Shown: positions 1 to 4,600 of the stretch, in pieces
Layout of the letters: each line of letters starts with the position of its first letter
How positions within the stretch are numbered: the first letter of the stretch is position 1
Source of the DNA: Rhodobacterales bacterium 34-62-10
Lineage (GTDB): Bacteria > Pseudomonadota > Alphaproteobacteria > Rhodobacterales > Rhodobacteraceae
Direction of reading: 5' to 3'
NCBI GenBank assembly: GCA_002282555.1
Contig: NCJR01000160.1
Location: 1 to 5,255, forward strand
Length of the DNA: 5,255 bases
Made by a program: the position numbers and the translations under genes
The notes under the pieces: generated by a model
What the model was told of the DNA's origin: nothing
Seen by the model: only the letters and a program-made list of their open reading frames with translations
Databases searched by the model: none

Positions 1-816
1 GGTATAGGAAATCTCATCCGGGCCGTTGAAATCAGGATCGGGCGTATAGGTCAGGGTGCCATCGGGGTTGATCGCCACAGTGCCGTTGGGTGCAGTCGCC
101 CCGGTCACGGTCAGCGGATCGCCGTTGGGATCGGTATCATTGCCCAGCACGTCGATCACGACCGGCGCATCCTCGGCCGTGGTCGCGGTATCGGGGCTGG
201 CCACCGGTGTCGTGGTATCGGTCAGGATAACCCGCTCGATATTCACAAACCGCGCCGTACCAGTCGCGGCACCCTCGGCATCCAGAAATGTGATGGTCCC
301 GTTCTCGGGATTGAGTGCGTCGAATTCAACCGACAGCGGGCCGCTTGTGCTGAGGTCCAGGGTATCGACATCATCACCAGTCTCGCCGCCATCGATCTCG
401 TCGCCGATTGTGACGCCAAGGAACATGTCACGGTCCTGCCCGCCATCCATGGTGTCGGACCCGCTGCCACCGATCAGGACATCGTTGCCTTCCTCAGCGA
501 AGATCAGATCGCCCTCGGTCCCACCATCCAGCGTGTCATTGCCTTCTGCGCCGCCAAGGATATCGGTTCCCTCGCCGCCGAAGACCAGATCGTTGCCTTC
601 CTTGCCGAGAAGCAGATCGTTCCCGGCCTCGCCATAAACCTCGTCATCGCCAAGAAGTGCAAAGACCGTGTCATCGCCCGCACCAGCGAAGACAAGGTCA
701 TCATTTGCCCCTGCCCCCGGAAGCGTCGCATCACCAGCGTCGATCCGATCACCCTGCGCATCCCCAAGGAAGGTGGTATCGATCAGGTCGCTTGAACCTG
801 TGCCCGAGACGGTCAT
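1..816 (-). CDS. RTX calcium-binding, Ig-like domain protein, N-terminal part (partial)
   Basis: The frame reads from ATG at 816 to base 1 without a stop, giving 272 residues; the gene continues beyond the left edge. Residues about 34-134 are imperfect nonapeptide repeats of the GGxGxDxhx type (e.g. GAGDDTVFA, GEAGNDLLLG, GGSGSDTMDGG), which in known RTX proteins form a calcium-binding beta-roll. Residues about 150-200 (DTLDLSTSG, then GTITFLDAEG and FVNIERV) resemble the segment that often follows RTX repeats in roseobacter proteins. From about 206 a bacterial Ig-like domain (Big_9/cadherin-like) begins: AEDAPVVIDVLGNDTDPNGD, then PDGTLTYTPDPDFNG. There is no signal peptide, as expected for a type I secretion substrate whose signal is C-terminal. 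Family knowledge suggests a large secreted or surface adhesin. The start is fixed by an in-frame TGA two codons upstream. The ATG has no good ribosome site of its own; its TGA-overlapping upstream micro-ORF may supply coupling. Function and full length are unknown. Confidence 0.88.
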   Translation of the reverse strand, partial: MTVSGTGSSDLIDTTFLGDAQGDRIDAGDATLPGAGANDDLVFAGAGDDTVFALLGDDEVYGEAGNDLLLGKEGNDLVFGGEGTDILGGAEGNDTLDGGTEGDLIFAEEGNDVLIGGSGSDTMDGGQDRDMFLGVTIGDEIDGGETGDDVDTLDLSTSGPLSVEFDALNPENGTITFLDAEGAATGTARFVNIERVILTDTTTPVASPDTATTAEDAPVVIDVLGNDTDPNGDPLTVTGATAPNGTVAINPDGTLTYTPDPDFNGPDEISYT

Positions 817-884
817 TTGCGGTCACCGCAGCACAGAGAGGTCACAGAAGCACCAGTTATCCGCGTTTTGCCTTCGATCTTCAT
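813..884 (-). CDS. 23-codon leader micro-ORF overlapping the RTX start
   Basis: This ATG-started frame encodes 23 residues beginning MKIEGKTRITG and ending CCGDRK. It is preceded by GAGGAG at 892-897, a strong Shine-Dalgarno sequence seven bases from the ATG. Its TGA overlaps the RTX start codon as ATGA. The RTX ATG itself lacks a clear ribosome site, so ribosomes loading here could re-initiate on the RTX frame. That makes it a plausible translational-coupling leader. It is too short to judge by codon use and matches no family I recognise. The alternative is that a single-base change or sequencing error split a longer RTX N-terminus; the RTX frame has a TGA just upstream, so only a frameshift would join them. 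Confidence 0.42.
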   Translation of the reverse strand: MKIEGKTRITGASVTSLCCGDRK

Positions 885-1061
885 CGCCCTACTCCTCAGT
901 CTTGGCCGCGGCTAAGCCCGACCAAACTTGTCAAAACGTGCATCCGCACCGGAAACCGGCACGATCCACAAAACTCACAACCGTGACCTCAGAGGAAGCA
1001 AAGACGAGGCAGCACCGTGCACGCCGCTAAAAGCGGGTCGTACAGAACAACACGGTGGGAA

Positions 1062-1080
1062 GGTTCCTTGGAAAGGAACC
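1062..1080. repeat. Perfect 8-bp stem, 3-nt loop inverted repeat
   Basis: GGTTCCTT at 1062-1069 is followed by a three-base loop and its exact complement AAGGAACC at 1073-1080. As RNA this would be a compact hairpin. No run of T follows on either strand, so it is not a normal intrinsic terminator. It lies about 180 bp upstream of the RTX micro-ORF and could be an element of that gene's 5' leader or part of an unannotated small RNA. Confidence 0.55.
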
Positions 1081-1152
1081 ATTCAGCAGCATTCCTTGCG
1101 CCCCGGTATGGACACATTCAGGTTGGCGGCCGCCCCCGTGGCCTACAGACTT

Positions 1153-1170
1153 ATACCCCCCAGTGGGTAT
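1153..1170. promoter_or_regulatory. CsoR/RcnR-like palindrome (candidate operator)
   Basis: ATACCC at 1153-1158 and GGGTAT at 1165-1170 are exact complements around a six-base centre that continues the C tract, giving ATACCCCCCAGTGGGTAT. Operators of the CsoR/RcnR/FrmR repressor family typically pair a C tract and a G tract flanked by ATA/TAT, which is the basis for the suggestion. No metal, sulfide or aldehyde response gene and no CsoR-type regulator is visible in this window, so regulator and target are unknown. It could also be a simple hairpin in the RTX leader. Confidence 0.35.
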
Positions 1171-1274
1171 GGATTAGGGATAGCGCAACCGAGGCGGCGA
1201 ACAAACAAAAGAATTGCCGAAAAAAGACAGCTTGTCGCCACATTCCCATCGGGGCGCCGCACAAGTGTCCGATT

Positions 1275-1297
1275 ATTGTTTTCCAAATATCAACAAT
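1275..1297. repeat. Inverted repeat ATTGTT-N11-AACAAT
   Basis: ATTGTT at 1275-1280 and AACAAT at 1292-1297 are exact complements separated by 11 bases, so the arm centres lie 17 bp apart. It sits just beside the AT-rich palindrome pair at 1313-1355. This may be a protein-binding site, but no regulator can be named. Confidence 0.35.
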
Positions 1298-1312
1298 CAG
1301 ACAGCTCTTCTT

Positions 1313-1356
1313 GCAATAAATCCTCTATTTATTGCGATAAATTTGCCTTTTATCGG
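1313..1356. promoter_or_regulatory. Tandem pair of palindromes with 21-bp period
   Basis: The first palindrome is GCAATAAA (1313-1320), seven bases, then TTTATTGC (1328-1335), with eight exact base pairs. The second is CGATAAA (1335-1341), seven bases, then TTTATCG (1349-1355), with seven exact pairs. The arms repeat at 21 bp (1313 to 1334 and 1328 to 1349), two helical turns, so both palindromes face the same side of the DNA. The overlap of the two also forms a third dyad, TTTAT-TGCG-ATAAA (1328-1341). This arrangement is typical of cooperative binding by a dimeric regulator. The regulator is unknown; the likely target is the minus-strand RTX gene, some 430 bp away. Confidence 0.5.
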
Positions 1357-1441
1357 GATTTCCCTGTCAACCAGCCGCAGGACAGTTTCATCAGGGGCAA
1401 CAATGCGTCGGTTCTGGCAAGGGCAAAACTAAGGCCTTTTC

Positions 1442-1449
1442 ATGGTTAA
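1442..1449 (-). promoter_or_regulatory. CtrA-like half site (TTAACCAT)
   Basis: The minus strand reads TTAACCAT, the short motif linked to CtrA-controlled promoters in alphaproteobacteria. A second TTAA at the usual seven-base spacing is absent, and an eight-base match can occur by chance. It is listed because CtrA often controls surface and motility genes in this bacterial group. Confidence 0.15.
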
Positions 1450-1512
1450 GCCTGCAGCCTCGTTTGTTCGCGCCGCAGCGTCAATCTGTAGCCGAATAAC
1501 ACATTAACGCGT

Positions 1513-1522
1513 GATCATGATC
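1513..1522. repeat. 10-bp perfect palindrome GATCATGATC
   Basis: GATCATGATC is fully self-complementary and lies in the non-coding stretch between the tRNA and the RTX gene. It is short, and no binding protein is suggested by its sequence. Confidence 0.3.
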
Positions 1523-1561
1523 GCTAACCAAACTTTCGCAAGACCCGAATCGCACACCGGC

Positions 1562-1587
1562 TGATTCTGCAGCCGCAGATGATTCTG
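1562..1587. repeat. TGATTCTG direct repeat, 18-bp period
   Basis: TGATTCTG occurs at 1562-1569 and 1580-1587. The sequence between them contains GCAGCCGCAG (1569-1578), which recurs exactly at 1624-1633. The region looks like a patchwork of short repeats downstream of the tRNA. Confidence 0.35.
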
Positions 1588-1639
1588 GTTATGTTGATAA
1601 AGATGATGCCGATTTGAAGTGGCGCAGCCGCAGAGCCCG

Positions 1640-1672
1640 GTCAGATCACTTGGGTCATGTCAGATCACTTGG
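1640..1672. repeat. 14-bp direct repeat next to the tRNA 3' end
   Basis: GTCAGATCACTTGG occurs at 1640-1653 and again at 1659-1672, a 19-bp period, ending three bases before the tRNA CCA end. The inner copy also forms CAGATC/GATCTG (1661-1666 and 1672-1677), a six-pair hairpin with a five-base loop that touches the tRNA 3' end. It could be a duplication scar, a processing element for the tRNA precursor, or a remnant of insertion at the tRNA. No integrase is visible. Confidence 0.5.
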
Positions 1673-1675
1673 ATC

Positions 1676-1759
1676 TGGTGCGGGTGGTCGGACTCGAACC
1701 GACACACCGTGAGGTAAGGGTGTTTGAGACCCTCGCGTCTACCATTCCGCCACACCCGC
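1676..1759 (-). tRNA. tRNA-Leu (anticodon CAA)
   Basis: The minus strand folds as an 84-nt class II tRNA. The acceptor arms are GCGGGTG (1759-1753) and CACCCGC, with discriminator A and an encoded CCA at 1678-1676. The D arm carries GCGGAATGGTAGACGC. The anticodon stem AGGGT/ACCCT encloses loop CTCAAAC, so the anticodon is CAA (1724-1726 on the plus strand), reading the UUG leucine codon. A long variable arm (ACC-TCAC-GGT) and the T arm GTCGG-TTCGAGT-CCGAC follow. The long variable arm and D-loop features agree with leucine identity. It is a single-gene unit transcribed toward the RTX region. Confidence 0.97.
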
Positions 1760-1783
1760 ACAGGCTTACAGCCGCTTGTGTTG

Positions 1784-1810
1784 ATTATCGTCCGACCAGC
1801 GCTGCGTCCA
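1784..1810 (-). promoter_or_regulatory. Candidate promoter of tRNA-Leu
   Basis: On the minus strand GATAAT (1789-1784) is a five-of-six match to a -10 box and stands 24 bases before the mature tRNA 5' end, a normal leader distance. The best -35 candidate is TGGACG (1810-1805), with a short spacer of 15 bases, so the -10 call is stronger than the -35 call. Confidence 0.4.
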
Positions 1811-1962
1811 GTCGAAAACGCAGATACCCAGCCGGATACGCGCCATTTTTCCCAGGCCCGCGTGTTCAGTATCGATAGACAGCGCAGCAGGGTTTACCAC
1901 AGGGGACTGCGGCGGTAGACCCTGTGAACGCGTTGACGGAAGGCGCAGCAAAGGCGGCAGGC

Positions 1963-2541
1963 GTGTTACGATCCCTTTATGACTGGACCCTGCAACAGGC
2001 GCAGCATCGCCATGCGCTTTGGGTGTTGGCGATCGTGTCTTTTGTCGAATCCTCGGTCTTTCCGATCCCGCCCGACGTCCTGATGATCCCGATGATTTTG
2101 GCGCGACCAAGCCGGGCATGGCTGATCGCCGGGGTGGCACTGATCGCCTCGGTACTGGGGGGCGTTCTGGGCTATGTGATCGGGGCCTACTTCTATGACA
2201 CGCTTGGCCAACCCATCCTGCAGGCCCTTGGCAAGGATGCGGCCATGGAAGCGTTCAATGGCCGCTTCAACGATCTGGGCTTCTGGCCGGTGCTGATCGC
2301 GGGGATCACGCCCTTCCCTTACAAGGTCATCACCATCATGTCCGGCTGGACCGGACTGCCGATCGGGACGTTCGTTGTGACATCGGTCATTGCGCGCGGG
2401 TTGCGCTTCTTCATCGTGGCCGCCCTGTTGTGGAAGTTCGGCGCACCCATTCGTGATTTCATAGAAAAGCGTCTGGGCTTGCTGTTCACGGTATTCGTGG
2501 TCATCCTCGTGACCGGATTTTATGGAGTACGTTTCCTGTGA
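1963..2541 (+). CDS. DedA/VTT-family membrane protein, YqaA type
   Basis: The product is a 192-residue inner-membrane protein of the DedA/VTT (SNARE-associated) superfamily, YqaA branch. Family members are implicated in lipid transport across the membrane and envelope homeostasis; the substrate of this one is not known. Diagnostic stretches are ESSVFPIPPDVLMIPM (29-44), the glycine-rich helix SVLGGVLGYVIG (63-74), ITPFPYKVITIMSG (115-128) and ARGLRFF (144-150), with a last hydrophobic helix at about 173-189. I prefer the GTG at 1963 because the protein then begins MLRSLYDWTL, as YqaA relatives do, and AAAGG (1950-1954) stands eight bases before it. A GTG at 1924 in the same frame would add 13 residues of unlikely, alanine-rich sequence. 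The stop overlaps the dsbB start as GTGA, so the two are translationally coupled. Confidence 0.9.
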   Translation: MLRSLYDWTLQQAQHRHALWVLAIVSFVESSVFPIPPDVLMIPMILARPSRAWLIAGVALIASVLGGVLGYVIGAYFYDTLGQPILQALGKDAAMEAFNGRFNDLGFWPVLIAGITPFPYKVITIMSGWTGLPIGTFVVTSVIARGLRFFIVAALLWKFGAPIRDFIEKRLGLLFTVFVVILVTGFYGVRFL

Positions 2542-3011
2542 CACTGACGGCCCGACACTGGATATTGCTTGCCGCCGCCGGATCAGCGGCCTTGATGCTG
2601 GGCGCGCTGGCCTTTCAGCATATCGGTGGCATGGCCCCTTGCAAATTATGCATCTGGCAGCGCTGGCCGCATGGTGTGGCCATTGCAATTGGCGGAGTTG
2701 CGGCGCTGGCGGTTCTACCCGTCCGCTTTCTGGCCGGCGCAGGTGCTCTGGCGGCTTTGGCGACAGCCTTGATCGGCGGCTATCACACAGGCGTCGAGCG
2801 TAGGTGGTGGGAAGGACCGGCCTCCTGCAGCGGTGGTGGCGTCGCGGATCAATCCGCGCAGGACCTTTTCGCACAGATCATGGCTGCCCCCTTGGTCCGC
2901 TGTGATGAGGTTCCATGGGAGATGCTTGGACTGTCCATGGCAAGCTGGAATGCCGTCGTATCGCTGGGGCTGATGGGGCTTTGGCTTATGGCGTGGCGCG
3001 CGGCACGCTGA
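2538..3011 (+). CDS. dsbB: Disulfide bond formation protein DsbB family
   Basis: This 157-residue inner-membrane protein belongs to the DsbB family, which reoxidises periplasmic DsbA and passes electrons to quinone. The first redox pair is CxxC at C35-C38 in PCKLCIWQRWPH, the typical context after the first membrane helix. The second pair is C97 (GPASCSGG) and C122 (PLVRCDEVPW), in the periplasmic loop before the last helix. Hydrophobic segments at about 8-28, 45-60, 64-82 and 138-153 give the four-helix topology. Length is usual for the short alphaproteobacterial form. The GTG start shares GTGA with the upstream stop, and GGAG (2524-2527) lies ten bases before it, so it is read in an operon with the DedA-type gene. 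No DsbA gene is in the window. Confidence 0.93.
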   Translation: MTLTARHWILLAAAGSAALMLGALAFQHIGGMAPCKLCIWQRWPHGVAIAIGGVAALAVLPVRFLAGAGALAALATALIGGYHTGVERRWWEGPASCSGGGVADQSAQDLFAQIMAAPLVRCDEVPWEMLGLSMASWNAVVSLGLMGLWLMAWRAAR

Positions 3012-3077
3012 CACGGCGGAAATGACGTATGTGTCGCGGGACGGTTCCCCTGCGCCGCCATGCGTGCGGCTCAGCGC

Positions 3078-3506
3078 TCAACGCCCCGATTTTCGCGTGG
3101 ACAGCAAAAGGTTCGTCTCGGAACTGACAACACCGTCAAAGCGTCGGATGGTGGCGAGGGCACGGTCCAGATCCTCCAGCGTGGCGGTGCCGATCTCGAC
3201 GATCATATCCCAGCGGCCATTGGTGTTGTGCACGGCACGCACCTCAGGCAGGCTGGTCAGTTGACGCAGAATACGGTCCGCGCCGCGCCCCTCGACCGCG
3301 ATCATCATCAACCCGCGCACCGGGTCCTGCGCAACATCGGCCTTGAGGACCACGGAAAAGCCCACAATATCGCCTTGGCGCTGCAACCGTTCGATCCGTG
3401 TCCGTACGGTCGTCCGCGACACTCCCAGCTGATTGGACAACGCCGACAACGAGGCGCGGGCGTCATGGCGCAACGCGCCGATCAAGGCAAGGTCGGTATC
3501 GTCCAT
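3078..3506 (-). CDS. Lrp/AsnC-family transcriptional regulator
   Basis: The 142-residue product has the complete two-domain Lrp/AsnC layout. Residues about 2-50 form the DNA-binding domain, with the helix-turn-helix in LSALSNQLGVSRTTVRTRIE (recognition helix about 31-40). Residues about 64-138 form the RAM effector domain, with TNGRWDMIVEI (96-106) at the usual ligand-loop position. Such proteins form dimers and octamers and sense amino acids. AGGA (minus strand, 3519-3516) stands nine bases before the ATG. It diverges from arginase and ornithine cyclodeaminase, which suggests that it controls them in response to arginine or ornithine and also itself; this is inference from position. It converges with dsbB, 66 bp apart, and I see no strong terminator between the two. 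Confidence 0.93.
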   Translation of the reverse strand: MDDTDLALIGALRHDARASLSALSNQLGVSRTTVRTRIERLQRQGDIVGFSVVLKADVAQDPVRGLMMIAVEGRGADRILRQLTSLPEVRAVHNTNGRWDMIVEIGTATLEDLDRALATIRRFDGVVSSETNLLLSTRKSGR

Positions 3507-3531
3507 ATTGTCATATCCTGCATTCGTTTCG

Positions 3532-3561
3532 GCAGATCATGACGCATAATGACCAATCTGC
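3532..3561. promoter_or_regulatory. GCAGAT-N18-ATCTGC, candidate Lrp operator
   Basis: Six-base arms are exactly complementary around an 18-base A/T-containing centre, and the element lies 26-55 bases upstream of the regulator's ATG. It is well placed for autoregulation. It does not closely match the E. coli Lrp consensus, but local Lrp-type regulators often have their own sites. Confidence 0.3.
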
Positions 3562-3571
3562 TGGCTTCAAT

Positions 3572-3585
3572 CCATCACTTGATGG
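3572..3585. promoter_or_regulatory. Palindrome CCATCA-CT-TGATGG, candidate operator
   Basis: Six-base arms around two central bases are exactly complementary. The centre is 32 bp, about three helical turns, from the centre of the neighbouring GCAGAT/ATCTGC dyad, which would suit an Lrp-type multimer. It lies 38 bases before the arginase ATG and inside the spacer of the proposed arginase promoter. Confidence 0.35.
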
Positions 3586-3622
3586 CAGGATACATCCTTA
3601 TCCCACCCCAAAGGAGGCTTCC

Positions 3623-4552
3623 ATGACGCCACAAGACATCATCCTGATCGGCTGCCCGGTTGACAGCGGCAAGCGCAGCCGGGGTTGCCTGATGGGTCCC
3701 GATGCATATCGGACCGCTGGGCTGGCCGAAGCGATGGTCGATCTGGGACATCGCGTCACCGACATGGGCAACCTTGCGCCTGCATCGGTGCCCGCCCCCA
3801 AGACGGCTCTGGCGCATCTTCACGCGCTGGCCGAGACGATCGGCTGGACCCAATCCATCGCGCAGGCCGCAGAAGGCGCAATGGCGCGCGGTCTGCCCAT
3901 TTTCATGGGGGGGGATCACAGCCTCTCATTGGGCAGCGTGGCGGGTGTCGCGGCGCATGCCGCAGCACAGGGACGCCCGCAGTTCGTACTCTGGCTTGAC
4001 GCGCATAGCGATTATCACACACCGCAAAGCAGCGTATCGGGGCACTTGCACGGCACGCCTCTGGCCTATGTGACAGGGCGCAAGGGGTTTGATGGCTTCC
4101 CCACCCTGCTGGCCCCGATCCCGCAGCAGAATATCTGCATCATCGGATTACGCTCCGTTGATCCTGCGGAACGCAGCGCGCTGGAGGAAAGCACCATCCA
4201 TCGCCATGACATGCGCGAAATCGACGAAACCGGGATCGCCCGCCCGCTTGGTGTGTTTCTGGACCGTGTGGCGGCGGCCGGTGGCGCATTGCATGTCTCG
4301 CTGGATGTGGATTTCATCGACCCCGCCGCCGCGCCCGGCGTGGTGACCACTGTGCCCGGCGGGGCCACGGTGCGGGAGGCGCATCTGGTGATGGAGATGT
4401 TGCACGACACCGGTCTCATGACCTCGCTCGATCTGGTCGAGTTGAACCCCTTTCTGGACGACCGGGGCCGCACTGCGCAACTTATGGTCGATCTGGCGGC
4501 CTCGGCCCTTGGACGTCGCGTGTTCGACCGCCAGACCCGTGCCTATGGCTGA
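3623..4552 (+). CDS. rocF: Arginase
   Basis: This 309-residue enzyme of the arginase/ureohydrolase family hydrolyses L-arginine to L-ornithine and urea with a two-manganese centre. All metal ligands are visible: H99 in GGDHS, D126, H128 and D130 in LDAHSDYHTP, and D228 and D230 in SLDVDFIDP. SxSGxxHG (137-144) with H143 and E273 in DLVELNP match the substrate and proton-transfer residues of arginases. The DAHSDYHTP sequence and APGVVTTVPGG favour arginase over agmatinase. The start is the ATG at 3623, preceded five bases away by AAGGAGG (3611-3617); the frame is open further upstream but would run across the regulator. It is the first gene of a two-gene operon with ornithine cyclodeaminase, divergent from an Lrp-type regulator. 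A cytoplasmic, arginine-inducible catabolic role is inferred. Confidence 0.95.
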   Translation: MTPQDIILIGCPVDSGKRSRGCLMGPDAYRTAGLAEAMVDLGHRVTDMGNLAPASVPAPKTALAHLHALAETIGWTQSIAQAAEGAMARGLPIFMGGDHSLSLGSVAGVAAHAAAQGRPQFVLWLDAHSDYHTPQSSVSGHLHGTPLAYVTGRKGFDGFPTLLAPIPQQNICIIGLRSVDPAERSALEESTIHRHDMREIDETGIARPLGVFLDRVAAAGGALHVSLDVDFIDPAAAPGVVTTVPGGATVREAHLVMEMLHDTGLMTSLDLVELNPFLDDRGRTAQLMVDLAASALGRRVFDRQTRAYG

Positions 4553-4565
4553 GCGCCGTCTCAGC
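4548..4565 (+). repeat. Hairpin across the arginase stop codon
   Basis: GCTGAG (4548-4553) and CTCAGC (4560-4565) are exact complements with a six-base loop, and the arginase TGA lies in the left arm. No T tract follows. In the operon mRNA it could stabilise the 3' end of the arginase message or reduce read-through into the next gene. Confidence 0.4.
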
Positions 4566-4600
4566 TTGCCGAAAAGACTTTATCTTGCAGGACACCTCAC

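Larger units (their letters stand above)
885..1675. other. Long intergenic control region, no convincing gene
   Basis: About 790 bp lie between the micro-ORF and the tRNA. Open frames on both strands here are short and low in complexity of evidence: no recognisable domain, no good ribosome site, and no family-like composition. The section around 1261-1360 is clearly richer in A and T than the flanking GC-rich genes. It is dense in inverted and direct repeats, listed separately. I could not identify a sigma-70 promoter of good score on the minus strand; TTGACA appears at 1366-1371 and at 930-935 (minus strand), but neither has a good -10 at normal spacing. The most economical reading is a long regulatory region or 5' leader for the minus-strand RTX gene. 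A small RNA is possible but not shown. Confidence 0.6.
3507..3622. promoter_or_regulatory. Divergent promoter region, Lrp-type gene / arginase
   Basis: These 116 bp must carry the promoters of both the regulator and the arginase operon. They hold several dyads: GCAGAT (3532-3537)/ATCTGC (3556-3561), the palindrome CCATCACTTGATGG (3572-3585), TATCCTGC (3514-3521)/GCAGGATA (3585-3592), and GGATA (3588-3592)/TATCC (3599-3603). For arginase the best sigma-70 guess is TTCAAT (3566-3571) with GATACA (3589-3594) at 17 bp; this is weak, as expected for an activated promoter. For the regulator, TTGAAG (3571-3566 on the minus strand) is a possible -35 without a clear -10. Confidence 0.55.

Noticed and set aside
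56..637. Plus-strand open frame of 193 codons rich in Ser and Pro
   Set aside because: It is the complement of the RTX coding frame; the repetitive composition comes from the GGxGxD repeats read backwards.
1125..1134. GGCGGCCGCC palindrome
   Set aside because: Short all-GC palindrome expected by chance in GC-rich DNA.
1224..1234. Minus-strand GACA-AGC-TGTC stem followed by six T as an intrinsic terminator
   Set aside because: Four-pair stem is too weak, and there is no clear gene upstream for it to terminate other than the tRNA 440 bp away.
928..1449. Plus-strand open frame of 173 codons in the intergenic region
   Set aside because: No ribosome site, no recognisable domain, and irregular composition that crosses the AT-rich dyads; probably chance.
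1966..2874. Minus-strand open frame of 302 codons
   Set aside because: Antisense to two clear membrane-protein genes; Arg/His/Pro-rich composition typical of a shadow of GC-rich coding DNA.
3038..3049. GGGA-CGGT-TCCC stem between dsbB and the regulator as a terminator
   Set aside because: Only four pairs and no T tract on either strand.
3398..3622. Upstream extension of the arginase frame
   Set aside because: It would overlap the start of the divergent regulator and adds non-family sequence; AAGGAGG five bases before ATG 3623 fixes the start.
4066..4473. Minus-strand frame opposite arginase
   Set aside because: Shadow of the arginase gene, which has every metal ligand.
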